Made by a program: the position numbers and the translations under genes
Shown here: positions 1 through 6,655 of the stretch, piece by piece
Position numbering within the stretch: position 1 is the first letter of the stretch
How the letters are laid out: each line of letters begins with the position of its first letter
Notes under the pieces: model-generated
Told to the model about the DNA's origin: nothing
Seen by the model: only the letters and a program-made list of their open reading frames with translations
The model's database searches: none
Assembly: GCA_027625125.1 (NCBI GenBank)
Contig: JAQBXG010000052.1
Coordinates: 1-9,611, forward strand
Origin: Pseudomonadota bacterium
GTDB taxonomy: Bacteria; Pseudomonadota; Alphaproteobacteria; UBA2966; CAIVPW01
Direction: 5' to 3'
DNA: 9,611 nt

Positions 1-56
1 ATACCTTCCTGTCGGCGATCATGCTGGCTGCAACCCTCGTATGGTGGCTCAATTGA
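1..56 (+). CDS. C-terminal end of an unidentified protein, possibly membrane-anchored (partial)
   Basis: Reading from position 3, the frame encodes TFLSAIMLAATLVWWLN and then a TGA at 54-56. The segment is almost entirely hydrophobic with two tryptophans, as in a C-terminal transmembrane helix. The start lies outside the window, so neither family nor length can be judged. It is convergent with the 95-aa minus-strand gene that ends at 117. The call rests only on amino-acid composition over 17 residues; chance hydrophobicity is a real alternative. Confidence 0.35.
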   Translation, partial: TFLSAIMLAATLVWWLN

Positions 57-116
57 GTCCGGACCCTAGAGCCGCGCCGGACCGGAAATCGATTCCGCCT
101 TTGTCGCCGGCGCACC

Positions 117-404
117 TCACCCGTCTGGATGGCAGGCGCCGGGGCGCGTGCCAAATGGCCCCGCGAGCGGCGCGACCGCCACGCTGCCGCCCTCCACCGA
201 TTCCACCGCCAGAACGCCGCCGCGCTGAACCGACGGCCCTTCAAGATTGACCAGGATGAAGTCGCCGGCACGCAACAGCTTGCCGCCGTCGTCGAAATAG
301 CGTCGGGTCAATAACTCCGCCGCCGGATCGCGACTACGAAAGTGCCAAAGCGTAAACCCGTTCGCATAGCCAACCACGGAAAGGTCACGAGGGTTGTAAG
401 CCAT
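117..404 (-). CDS. Phage-type hypothetical protein, 95 aa
   Basis: A small soluble protein beginning MAYNPRDLSVVGYANGFTLW. I recognise this N-terminal pattern from short hypothetical proteins in alphaproteobacterial prophages, but no function is known to me. There is no signal peptide, membrane segment or cysteine cluster; a single Cys lies near the C-terminus. The second half (roughly residues 45-82) is a hydrophobic/glycine pattern suggesting a small beta barrel, compatible with a structural or capsid-associated role (inference only). The ATG at 404 is preferred over a TTG one codon upstream because a strong Shine-Dalgarno GGGAGG lies 9-10 bases before it. It is downstream of the repressor on the same strand but separated by 76 bases holding its own promoter-like and palindromic elements, so it is probably under direct repressor control. 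The stop is TGA. Confidence 0.75.
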   Translation of the reverse strand: MAYNPRDLSVVGYANGFTLWHFRSRDPAAELLTRRYFDDGGKLLRAGDFILVNLEGPSVQRGGVLAVESVEGGSVAVAPLAGPFGTRPGACHPDG

Positions 405-427
405 CAAATAAGTCCTCCCACCGCATC

Positions 428-473
428 GGCCTAAACATTACGATACGTATCATAAACAATGCAATACGTATTG
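428..473 (-). promoter_or_regulatory. Promoter and two palindromic operator candidates of the 95-aa phage gene
   Basis: Read on the minus strand, a -35-like TTGCAT is followed after 18 bases by a -10-like TAATGT, upstream of the 95-aa gene. Two perfect palindromes share the core ATACGTAT: CAATACGTATTG at 462-473 and GATACGTATC at 442-451. Their centres are 21 bases apart, two helical turns, so a dimeric repressor could bind both on one face. The 442-451 site lies in the promoter spacer. Binding by the neighbouring S24 repressor is inferred. Confidence 0.6.
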
Positions 474-480
474 GCCTCGG

Positions 481-1185
481 TTAACGGCGGTTGTACTTGC
501 CGACGACGACGTAGATCTGTTGCCAGGCGGAGCGCGGAAGATCGTAGTCCCGTGGCGGGTTGTACTGGCGGACCGACCAGGTTTCGCCGGTCCAGGCCAG
601 CAGGCGCTTGATCAGCGCGGCACGGCCGCCGTCTTCCGCTTCGGCAACCAGCAGCACGTCGTCGTCCCGCTGTACCGGCCGCGATGGGTGGACGAGGATC
701 ATGTCGCCCTGTTCGTAGCGTGGTTCCATCGAATCACCGATGACGTAGACGGCGAACGCGCCCCGCACCGATAGTAGCGGGTCCGGCCGGCGGACCCAGT
801 CGATCGGCTCGTCGGTGACGATCATGCCGCTCGGGCCGCCTTCGGCGCTGGCGTAGACCGGCAGATCGCGTTCGCCGGCGGCGGTGGGACGAAGGTCGGT
901 GACGTAAACCTCGCTGAGGCCCGGAGGTCGCCCTGGGTCGGGGTAGTACTGCCCGGCCGCCGCCGCTGGTTCGATCCGTCCCTCGCCGGTGAGGAGCCAG
1001 ACCCAGCGAGCGCCCAAGGCCGCCGCATACTGCCGGGCCTGGGTTTCGCCAAAACCGCGAAGCCCGGATTCGTGCGCCCGGTAGGTGACTTCGGGAACGC
1101 CGACATGGCGCGCAAACCCGGCGGCCGACCGGAATTCGCTCCGCTCCCGAAGGAAACGAAGGCGACCTGCGGCAGTTTCGATCAT
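481..1185 (-). CDS. XRE / S24 (LexA-like) phage repressor
   Basis: A 234-aa repressor of the lambda CI / C2 type. The N-terminal helix-turn-helix (about residues 8-48, with RLRFLRERSEF then AAGFARHVGVPEVTY) should bind operators. The C-terminal S24 peptidase-fold domain (about 105-230) carries the catalytic serine in GDSMEP (S152) and the lysine in ALIKRLL (K193). A linker segment VYASAEGG (110-117) is where a cleavage site would be expected, though the usual Ala-Gly or Cys-Gly pair is not evident, so RecA-stimulated self-cleavage is uncertain. Length and layout are normal for the family and the frame is intact, ending in TAA. The ATG at 1185 fits the family's N-terminus. However, the 34 bases before it contain no G on the coding strand, so there is no Shine-Dalgarno. 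It is divergent from the gene starting at 1301 and upstream of the 95-aa phage gene. Likely role: maintaining lysogeny by controlling both intergenic regions. Confidence 0.9.
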   Translation of the reverse strand: MIETAAGRLRFLRERSEFRSAAGFARHVGVPEVTYRAHESGLRGFGETQARQYAAALGARWVWLLTGEGRIEPAAAAGQYYPDPGRPPGLSEVYVTDLRPTAAGERDLPVYASAEGGPSGMIVTDEPIDWVRRPDPLLSVRGAFAVYVIGDSMEPRYEQGDMILVHPSRPVQRDDDVLLVAEAEDGGRAALIKRLLAWTGETWSVRQYNPPRDYDLPRSAWQQIYVVVGKYNRR

Positions 1186-1300
1186 GGTGGGAGTTTAGGT
1201 GGGGGAGGGGGTGGGTGTACAGTACGAAATGAATTGACATCGGGGGCATCCCGGGGCCAAACATTACATATCGTATCGATCAGTCGAACGGAGCAGGGCG
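1186..1300. promoter_or_regulatory. Divergent control region between repressor and rightward phage gene
   Basis: This 115-base region separates two divergent phage genes. The stretch 1254-1277 resembles 428-451 in front of the 95-aa gene (18 of 24 bases equal by eye): both contain AAACATTAC followed by a GTATC half site. On the minus strand this gives TAATGT as a -10 with a weak TTCGAC -35 sixteen bases upstream, a candidate repressor promoter with a leader of about 60 bases. On the plus strand TTGACA (1234-1239) resembles a -35 but has no convincing -10 at normal spacing. GTACAGTAC at 1218-1226 is a further symmetric element. Autoregulation by the S24 repressor is inferred. Confidence 0.5.
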
Positions 1301-1825
1301 ATGGCGAAAGGGACAAGGCGGCGGCGAAGGTTGGGGCGGAAGCCGAGGAGCCGGATCGACCGGGGAACGCCGGAGGCGCAGGCGCGGCGAAAGTAGCTGG
1401 TCGGAAACGGAGACCCTGCTTTGGGCGCGTATCCGCTCGGAATCCTGTTTTGCCGCGGGATCATCACGGCGCCGCAGCATGATGCCGGATGCCACTATGC
1501 CTATTTGTGCGGGCGGGTGCTGGGCCGGACAAAACCGGTTTCGCTGGCGGAGCGGCCGGCCCCGGCAGAGATTTCCGACCGTGCGTTGGCCGACATCTCG
1601 CTTCGCTGGCGCGAGGCCGTCGCGGTTCTGTTCTCTGTCGGACGGCGGTCGAAGGACGCTGTCGACAACGTCGCCGTCTATGAGCGGGTTCCCGGTTGGT
1701 TGTGGCGCGACCGGCCGCGGGACGGAGACGCGCGGGAGTCAGCCGCCCTGGTCGAAGGACTATCGGCGCTGGTGGCGTGGCGGAACGGAAGGATTCCGGC
1801 GCCGGTACCGCAGGCGGCCGAGTGA
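1301..1825 (+). pseudogene. Phage-type early gene interrupted by an in-frame amber codon
   Basis: An ATG at 1301, preceded by GGAG at 8 bases, opens a very basic N-terminus (MAKGTRRRRRLGRKPRSR...). After 31 codons it meets TAG at 1394-1396. The same frame then continues without interruption for 142 codons (LVGNGDPALGAYPLGILFCR...) to a TGA at 1823-1825. The second part contains AGCHYAYLCGRVLG, a pattern I recognise from prophage hypotheticals of about 150-200 aa. These usually have a basic, Arg/Lys-rich N-terminus like the piece before the stop, so the two parts look like one gene of about 174 codons. Alternatively translation restarts at TTG 1421, preceded by GGAG at 8 bases, giving 134 aa. 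No enzymatic motif is visible. It is divergent from the repressor, the usual position of an early lytic gene, and its 3' end lies 6 bases from the convergent end of uvrB. Confidence 0.6.
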
Positions 1826-1831
1826 CCGGCG

Positions 1832-4015
1832 CTACCAGCGCATGCGTGGCTGGGCTTTCCCCTTGCGATGCCGGGTTCCGGGCCGCCCCGCGGTGGAGCG
1901 GGATTTCGTTCGGGATCTGTCGTGTTCCGCCGCGTGGCGGGAGCCGGCGGCGCCCAGACCGAGATCGGCCTGCTCCAGACGGTGGATTTCGTCCCGAAGC
2001 CGCGCTGCTTCCTCAAACTCCAGCTCGGCGGCGGCGGTTCGCATGCGCTGGTCGAGATCGTCGATATGGGCCCGGAGGTTGTGGCCGATCAGATGGACCG
2101 GTCCGTCATCGCCGGTGTCGACGGTGACATAGTCCGATTCGGCGACGCCCTGGAGGATGTCGCCGATGTTCTTGCGGATCGATTCTGGCGAGATGCCGTG
2201 TGCGGCGTTGTAGGCCTGTTGCTTGGCGCGGCGGCGGTTGGTTTCGTCGATCGCGCCGGCAAGGCTGTCAGTCATTCTGTCCGCATACAGAATCGCACGG
2301 CCGTCGACGTTTCGGGCGGCGCGGCCGATCGTCTGGATCAGCGACGTGCGCGAGCGCAAAAACCCTTCCTTGTCGGCGTCGAGGATGGCGACCAGCGCAC
2401 ATTCCGGTATGTCGAGGCCTTCGCGCAGCAAGTTGATGCCGACCAGGACATCAAACGCACCAAGACGGAGATCGCGGAGAATCTCGATGCGCTCGAGCGT
2501 GTCGATGTCGGAATGGAGATAGCGCACCCGCACGCCGGATTCGTGCAGGAATTCGGTCAGGTCCTCAGCCATGCGTTTTGTCAGCGTCGTCACCAGAACG
2601 CGCTGTCCTTTTGCGGCAGCTTCGCGACATTCCGCCATCAGGTCGTCAACCTGGTGCTCGACCGGGCGGACGATGCAGACCGGGTCGGTGAGGCCGGTGG
2701 GTCGAATGACCTGCTCTGCGAATGTGCCGCCGGAGCGCTCCAGTTCCCACGCATTCGGTGTGGCGGATACGAAAATCGTTTGTGGACGCATCCTGTCCCA
2801 TTCATCGAAGGTGAGCGGGCGGTTGTCGATGCAGCTGGGCAACCGGAAGCCATATTGGGCGAGCGTGCTTTTGCGCGCCAGGTCGCCGCGCGCCATGCCG
2901 CCGATTTGGGGGACCGTCGCGTGGCTTTCATCGACGATGATCAAGGTATTGGACGGAAGGTACTCGAACAGCGTCGGCGGCGGGCTTCCGGCCGGCCGGC
3001 CGGTCAGGTAGCGCGAGTAGTTCTCGATGCCCGGGCAGGTGCCGGTCGCCTCAATCATCTCCAGATCGAAGAGGGTTCGCTGCTCGATGCGTTCTGCCTC
3101 GAGCGGCTTTCCCTGGGCCCGAAACTCGGCGAGGCGGTCTTCCAGTTCGCGGCGAATCCCGACGATCGCCTGCTTCAGGGTCGGTTTCGGCGTCACGTAA
3201 TGGGAGTTCGCAAAGATGCGGACATAGTCAAGGCGGTCGGATCGTTCGCCGGTCAACGGGTCGAATTCGGTGATCGATTCCAATTCGTCGCCGAACAATG
3301 AAAACCGCCACGCCCGGTCTTCGAGGTGGGCCGGGAACAACTCGACGATGTCACCGCGCACTCGGAAAGCGCCGCGCTCGAACGCGGTGTCGTTGCGACG
3401 GTATTGCAGCTCGACAAGCTGCCGCAGCAAGGCGGCGCGATCGACAGCGTCGCCCTGGCGGAGCGGGATGGTCATACCCTGGTAGGTTTCGACCGAGCCG
3501 ATGCCGTAAATGCAGGATACGCTGGCGACAATGATGACATCGTCGCGTTCGAGCAGGCTTCTGGTCGCCGAATGCCGCAGGCGATCGATCTGTTCGTTGA
3601 TCGCGGCGTCCTTCTCGACATAGGTGTCGGTCCGGGGAACGTAGGCTTCGGGTTGATAGTAGTCGTAGTAAGAGACGAAATACTCGACCGCATTATTCGG
3701 AAAATAGCTCTTCATCTCGCCGTAGAGTTGCGCGGCGAGAGTCTTGTTGTGCGCGAGAATCAGCGCGGGGCGGCCGGTGCGCGCGATCACATTCGCCATC
3801 GTGAAGGTCTTGCCCGATCCTGTGACGCCGAGCAGCACCTGGTCGGATTCGCCGTTTTCGACCCCCGCGACGAGTTGTTCGATCGCCGCCGGCTGGTCGC
3901 CGGTCGGCAGGTAATCGGCGGCGAGATCGAACGAGATGCCGCCGCGGTCCTTGCGGTCGTGCAGATCGTCGTGACGCGGTGGAACAAAACCCTGTTCCGT
4001 CCGTGCTGTCGTCAT
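1832..4015 (-). CDS. uvrB: UvrABC excinuclease subunit B
   Basis: UvrB is the DNA-damage-verifying helicase-like subunit of nucleotide excision repair: loaded by UvrA, it opens the strand around a lesion and recruits UvrC for incision. The protein (727 aa) shows Walker A GVTGSGKT (63-70), the beta-hairpin YYDYYQPEAYVPRTDTYVEK (116-135) that clamps DNA, Walker B DESH near 360-365, motif V/VI segments (GINLLREGLDIPE, QTIGRAARN) and a C-terminal UVR domain (IDDLDQRM...FEEAARLRDEI) that contacts UvrC. It is somewhat longer than E. coli UvrB (673 aa), with about 25 extra residues at the N-terminus and a basic Arg/Lys tail after the UVR motif. The ATG at 4015 is preferred over upstream starts that would overlap the lipoprotein gene; the ribosome site is weak. 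It lies 31 bases after the lipoprotein gene on the same strand, so cotranscription is likely. The stop is TAG. All functional motifs are intact. Confidence 0.97.
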   Translation of the reverse strand: MTTARTEQGFVPPRHDDLHDRKDRGGISFDLAADYLPTGDQPAAIEQLVAGVENGESDQVLLGVTGSGKTFTMANVIARTGRPALILAHNKTLAAQLYGEMKSYFPNNAVEYFVSYYDYYQPEAYVPRTDTYVEKDAAINEQIDRLRHSATRSLLERDDVIIVASVSCIYGIGSVETYQGMTIPLRQGDAVDRAALLRQLVELQYRRNDTAFERGAFRVRGDIVELFPAHLEDRAWRFSLFGDELESITEFDPLTGERSDRLDYVRIFANSHYVTPKPTLKQAIVGIRRELEDRLAEFRAQGKPLEAERIEQRTLFDLEMIEATGTCPGIENYSRYLTGRPAGSPPPTLFEYLPSNTLIIVDESHATVPQIGGMARGDLARKSTLAQYGFRLPSCIDNRPLTFDEWDRMRPQTIFVSATPNAWELERSGGTFAEQVIRPTGLTDPVCIVRPVEHQVDDLMAECREAAAKGQRVLVTTLTKRMAEDLTEFLHESGVRVRYLHSDIDTLERIEILRDLRLGAFDVLVGINLLREGLDIPECALVAILDADKEGFLRSRTSLIQTIGRAARNVDGRAILYADRMTDSLAGAIDETNRRRAKQQAYNAAHGISPESIRKNIGDILQGVAESDYVTVDTGDDGPVHLIGHNLRAHIDDLDQRMRTAAAELEFEEAARLRDEIHRLEQADLGLGAAGSRHAAEHDRSRTKSRSTAGRPGTRHRKGKAQPRMRW

Positions 4016-4046
4016 ACCTGGCCTACCGGTGCTGCAGGCGACGGAA

Positions 4047-5147
4047 TCAGGGGGCGGCCGCCGATTCCGGTCCCTTGGAGTCTTCGCGGGCCTCGCGCGC
4101 GAGAAACGCGAGGTTTGCGACGGGGTAGGCAATCTCCGCCAGCGGTGGAACCATGGATCGCGGGATCACGGTGATCTTTCCGGACATGCCCAGGAGCGCG
4201 AACGGCCGAAGGTTCGCCAGCGCGAACGTCCCGGTGCGTACCGGGACCATCGTGATCCACACGGATGTATTCGGCGGAATCTGGACAAAGTTCATTTCGG
4301 CGAACGGATCGGCACCTCCCCATTGCGCCAGCAACACTGCCTCCTCTTCTTCCGCAATCGCAGCCGGTTCGGGGACGGCGGGGATGGAGATGGCCGGCTC
4401 TGGCGCCGCGGGTTCCGGCGCCGGGGCCTCGGCTTCGGCCGCCAAAGGCTGGGGTGGGGCAGCGGGCGCCGCCGCAGCATCGGCGTCCGGTATCGTGAAC
4501 GGATTGAGGTGCGCTCCGTCCGCCGGGGGCAGCGCGGGAAGCGCCGCCGCGTCGGACGCCGCGGGCGGCACCGCGGGCGCATCGGCCGGGGCGCCCAAAT
4601 CGAACGCCCCCAGCGGCAAATCGCCAAGCAAGTCGCCGAAATCGATCGGTGTCGCCTCGGTGGGTGGAGCGTTGAACGGGTTGGTGCCTTCCCTCGCAAG
4701 TTCCAATTCATGCGGAGTCATCGCGAGTACGTCGGTTACGGTGCGCAGCGTCAGTTCCTGGAGCGCCGCGTCGGGCCATCCGGCGGGGCGAACCGGACGG
4801 CGGGCGGGGCCGGTCACGACGGAACGGATTGATACCGCGCGGAAGAACTCTGGCGCGGAGAATACATGCGGCACCGCGCCGCCGTTGGTGAGTTCGAGGC
4901 GCGTCGGTTGACCCTGAACGAATACCGGCAGCCGGGGGGCGAAGGCGAATTCGCTCATCATGATTCGCGCGTTTGCCGGGTTGGCCCAGTCGACCGCCGC
5001 TACGGCCTCGGGCGCGAGTGGCGGCGCTGCGATCGACAGTTCGGCGCGGTCGGTGTCGCCGGCACAGGCGGCGAGGCCCGGCGATGCCAAAACCGCGGCC
5101 AGAATCAGCATCCGGGCCGTTGCTGCGGGATTGGCGTTGGCTGTCAT
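4047..5147 (-). CDS. Cupredoxin-fold lipoprotein with degenerate copper site and long Ala/Pro-rich insertion
   Basis: This 366-aa protein starts with a lipoprotein signal: a hydrophobic stretch MLILAAVLASPG and lipobox LAAC with lipidation at C28, so it should be membrane-anchored and periplasmic. Residues about 62-108 (MSEFAFAPRLPVFVQGQPTR...NGGAVPHVFSAPEFFRAV) match the first half of a cupredoxin beta-barrel including copper-ligand position H94. Residues about 287-328 (VQIPPNTSVWITMVPVRTGT...LLGMSGKITV) match the second half. Between them lie about 180 residues, much of it low-complexity Ala/Pro/Glu (191-268), with three NPF/DPF motifs (156, 215, 280). In the C-terminal ligand loop there is no Cys and no His (residues 300-325), only M321; a type 1 copper centre would need both. 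C28 is the only cysteine. Copper binding is therefore doubtful; a structural or binding role is possible. It precedes uvrB on the same strand and is divergent from the aminotransferase gene. Confidence 0.75.
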   Translation of the reverse strand: MTANANPAATARMLILAAVLASPGLAACAGDTDRAELSIAAPPLAPEAVAAVDWANPANARIMMSEFAFAPRLPVFVQGQPTRLELTNGGAVPHVFSAPEFFRAVSIRSVVTGPARRPVRPAGWPDAALQELTLRTVTDVLAMTPHELELAREGTNPFNAPPTEATPIDFGDLLGDLPLGAFDLGAPADAPAVPPAASDAAALPALPPADGAHLNPFTIPDADAAAAPAAPPQPLAAEAEAPAPEPAAPEPAISIPAVPEPAAIAEEEEAVLLAQWGGADPFAEMNFVQIPPNTSVWITMVPVRTGTFALANLRPFALLGMSGKITVIPRSMVPPLAEIAYPVANLAFLAREAREDSKGPESAAAP

Positions 5148-5173
5148 TGTTGTCCGATTGGGCCCGTAACCAG

Positions 5174-5202
5174 TTGACGTATCGGGATTCTGTGACTCTA
5201 CC
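5174..5202 (+). promoter_or_regulatory. Candidate promoter of the aspartate aminotransferase gene
   Basis: TTGACG at 5174-5179 is followed after exactly 17 bases by TCTACC at 5197-5202. The -35 is close to consensus; the -10 is weak. It would give a leader of about 105 bases before the ATG at 5314. It lies in the 166-base divergent intergenic region; I see no clear promoter for the lipoprotein on the other strand. Confidence 0.35.
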
Positions 5203-5313
5203 GCGTGGCGACGGCGTTCGCCAGCGATCAGTGTCGGCCTTGCGGCTTTGGGTGAGTGCGCATAGGTTTCCGCCGTTCTTGGCCCCCGGCCGCCCCCATT
5301 CACAGGGTACCCC

Positions 5314-6516
5314 ATGGCTTTTCTTTCGGACTCCGTCGCGCGGATCAAGCCGTCGCCGACCATCGCCGTGACGACCCGTGCCGCGGAGCTGAAAGCCGAA
5401 GGCCGTGATGTCATCGGTCTTGGCGCCGGGGAGCCGGATTTCGATACCCCGGACCATATCAAGGAGGCGGCGATCGAGGCCATTCGCCGCGGCGAGACGA
5501 AATACACGCCGGTACACGGCACCAAGGCCCTGCGCGAGGCGATCATTGCCAAGTTCGAGCGTGAAAACGGCCTGAAATATGGTCTGAACGACATCGCAGT
5601 ATGCTGCGGCGGCAAACAGGTTCTGTATAACGCGGCCATCGCGACGATCAACCCCGGCGACGAAGTGATCATCCCGGCGCCGTATTGGGTGTCGTATCCC
5701 GACATCGTCGTGATGGCGGGGGGGACGCCCGTGATTGTTCCCGCCGCGGAAGCGGAGGGATTCAAGATTACGCCGGCGCAACTGGAGGCGGCGATCACTC
5801 CGAAGACCAAATGGGTGGTGCTGAACTCGCCGTCCAATCCCACCGGCGCCGCCTATACCGGGGCCGAGCTGGAAGCCCTGGCGGAGGTGCTGGTCCGGCA
5901 CCCCCACGTGTGGACGATGACCGACGATATCTATGAACACATCGTCTATGACGGGTTTGCGTTCCGGACGCTGGCGCAGGTCGCGCCGGACTTGAAAGAT
6001 CGGGTGCTGTCGATAAACGGGGTATCGAAGGCATTTTCGATGACGGGCTGGCGGGTGGGATACGCCGGCGGACCCGCCGAATTGATCAAGACGATGGCGA
6101 AGGTGCAGTCGCAAAGCTCGACCCACACCAGTTCGATCAGCCAGGCGGCGGCGGTGGCGGCGCTGAATGGGCCGATGGGATTTCTGGACGACTGGCTCGC
6201 GCAATTTCGTTCGCGGCGGGACCTGGTGGTCGAAAAGCTGAACGCGATCGACGGATTGTCGTGCGCGGTGCCGGAGGGCGCGTTTTATGTGTATCCGTCC
6301 TGCGCCGGTGCAATCGGCAAACGGACGCCGGATGGCAACGTGATCGGGAACGATTCGGATTTTGTCGCGTACCTGTTGGAAGCGGGTGACGTGGCCGCCG
6401 TGCAGGGGACGGCGTTCGGGCTGGAGCCGTATTTCCGGATTTCGTATGCGACCTCGGCGAAGGCGTTGACGGAAGCGTGCGCCCGCATCGCCCGCGTTTG
6501 CGGGGAGCTGTCGTGA
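5314..6516 (+). CDS. aspC: Aspartate aminotransferase, class I, PLP-dependent
   Basis: A 400-aa fold-type I aminotransferase transferring the amino group of aspartate to 2-oxoglutarate to give oxaloacetate and glutamate in the cytosol; some relatives also use prephenate or aromatic substrates. Seen in the sequence: GLGAGEPDFDTP (35-46), cofactor-contacting Y124 in PAPYWVSYPD, SNPTG with N175, D204 and Y207 in TDDIYEH, the Schiff-base lysine K239 in SKAFSMTGWRVGY, and the carboxylate-binding arginine R375 in YFRISY. Length and N-terminus (LSDSVARIKPSPTIAV) match the Rhizobium/Thermus-type (Ib) enzymes. The ATG at 5314 is supported by AGGG seven bases upstream. It is transcribed divergently from the lipoprotein gene with no partner gene downstream on the same strand for over 200 bases. 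In alphaproteobacteria this gene is often called aatA; the symbol is therefore less certain than the function. The stop is TGA. Confidence 0.95.
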   Translation: MAFLSDSVARIKPSPTIAVTTRAAELKAEGRDVIGLGAGEPDFDTPDHIKEAAIEAIRRGETKYTPVHGTKALREAIIAKFERENGLKYGLNDIAVCCGGKQVLYNAAIATINPGDEVIIPAPYWVSYPDIVVMAGGTPVIVPAAEAEGFKITPAQLEAAITPKTKWVVLNSPSNPTGAAYTGAELEALAEVLVRHPHVWTMTDDIYEHIVYDGFAFRTLAQVAPDLKDRVLSINGVSKAFSMTGWRVGYAGGPAELIKTMAKVQSQSSTHTSSISQAAAVAALNGPMGFLDDWLAQFRSRRDLVVEKLNAIDGLSCAVPEGAFYVYPSCAGAIGKRTPDGNVIGNDSDFVAYLLEAGDVAAVQGTAFGLEPYFRISYATSAKALTEACARIARVCGELS

Positions 6517-6558
6517 CGGTTTGTTGCGCCACGAAGCGATCGGCGCCACACGAAATCC

Positions 6559-6587
6559 TTGACTCTGGCGGCATGTTCCGGTAGAAG
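6559..6587 (+). promoter_or_regulatory. Sigma70-like promoter downstream of the aminotransferase
   Basis: TTGACT (6559-6564) and TAGAAG (6582-6587) are separated by exactly 17 bases. This is the best -35/-10 pair in the window. Transcription would start near 6593-6596. The nearest downstream element is an intrinsic terminator ending at 6655, not a gene. Confidence 0.55.
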
Positions 6588-6593
6588 AGGCGC

Positions 6594-6655
6594 TATCGTT
6601 ACGGTGCAGTATTGCATCTGCCGCCCGCCGCCAGAAATTGGCCGCGGGCGTTTTT
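6594..6655 (+). ncRNA. Candidate small RNA between promoter and terminator
   Basis: The span from the predicted start of the 6559-6587 promoter to the end of the intrinsic terminator would give a transcript of about 60 bases, with no reading frame of note. The 3' half is the terminator hairpin; the 5' part (CGCTATCGTTACGG...) is short and single-stranded-looking. It could be an independent small RNA, or simply the 3' end of the aminotransferase transcript with a fortuitous promoter, or an attenuator for the small ORF at 6762. I do not recognise it as 6S, SRP or a known riboswitch. Confidence 0.35.
6623..6655 (+). terminator. Rho-independent terminator
   Basis: The stem pairs GCCCGC (6623-6628) with GCGGGC (6644-6649). 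It is extended by GCCA (6630-6633) pairing with TGGC (6639-6642) across one C-C mismatch, with loop GAAAT. A run of five T follows at 6651-6655. It lies 107 bases after the aminotransferase stop and would end that transcript, the candidate small RNA, or both. Confidence 0.8.

Noticed and set aside
57..116. GTCCGG...CCGGAC hairpin as a terminator between convergent genes
   Set aside because: The stem is only six bases with a 14-base loop and there is no T run.
1234..1239. TTGACA as -35 box of the rightward phage gene
   Set aside because: No acceptable -10 lies 16-19 bases downstream; kept only as a note in the control region.
4016..4132. Upstream extension of uvrB by 39 residues
   Set aside because: It would overlap the end of the lipoprotein gene and adds Arg/Pro-rich sequence not expected in UvrB; ATG 4015 fits better.
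1868..4174. Long plus-strand open frames (1868-3301 and 3326-4174) opposite uvrB
   Set aside because: They mirror uvrB codons in a GC-rich gene; the uvrB product has all family motifs, while the antisense translations show none and lack ribosome sites.
4153..4911. Plus-strand Ser/Ala/Gly-rich frame opposite the lipoprotein gene
   Set aside because: Its repetitive composition follows directly from the Ala/Pro-rich region on the other strand.
5148..5843. N-terminal extension of the lipoprotein to 598 aa
   Set aside because: The extension overlaps the aminotransferase gene antisense and the signal peptide with lipobox begins only at the ATG at 5147.
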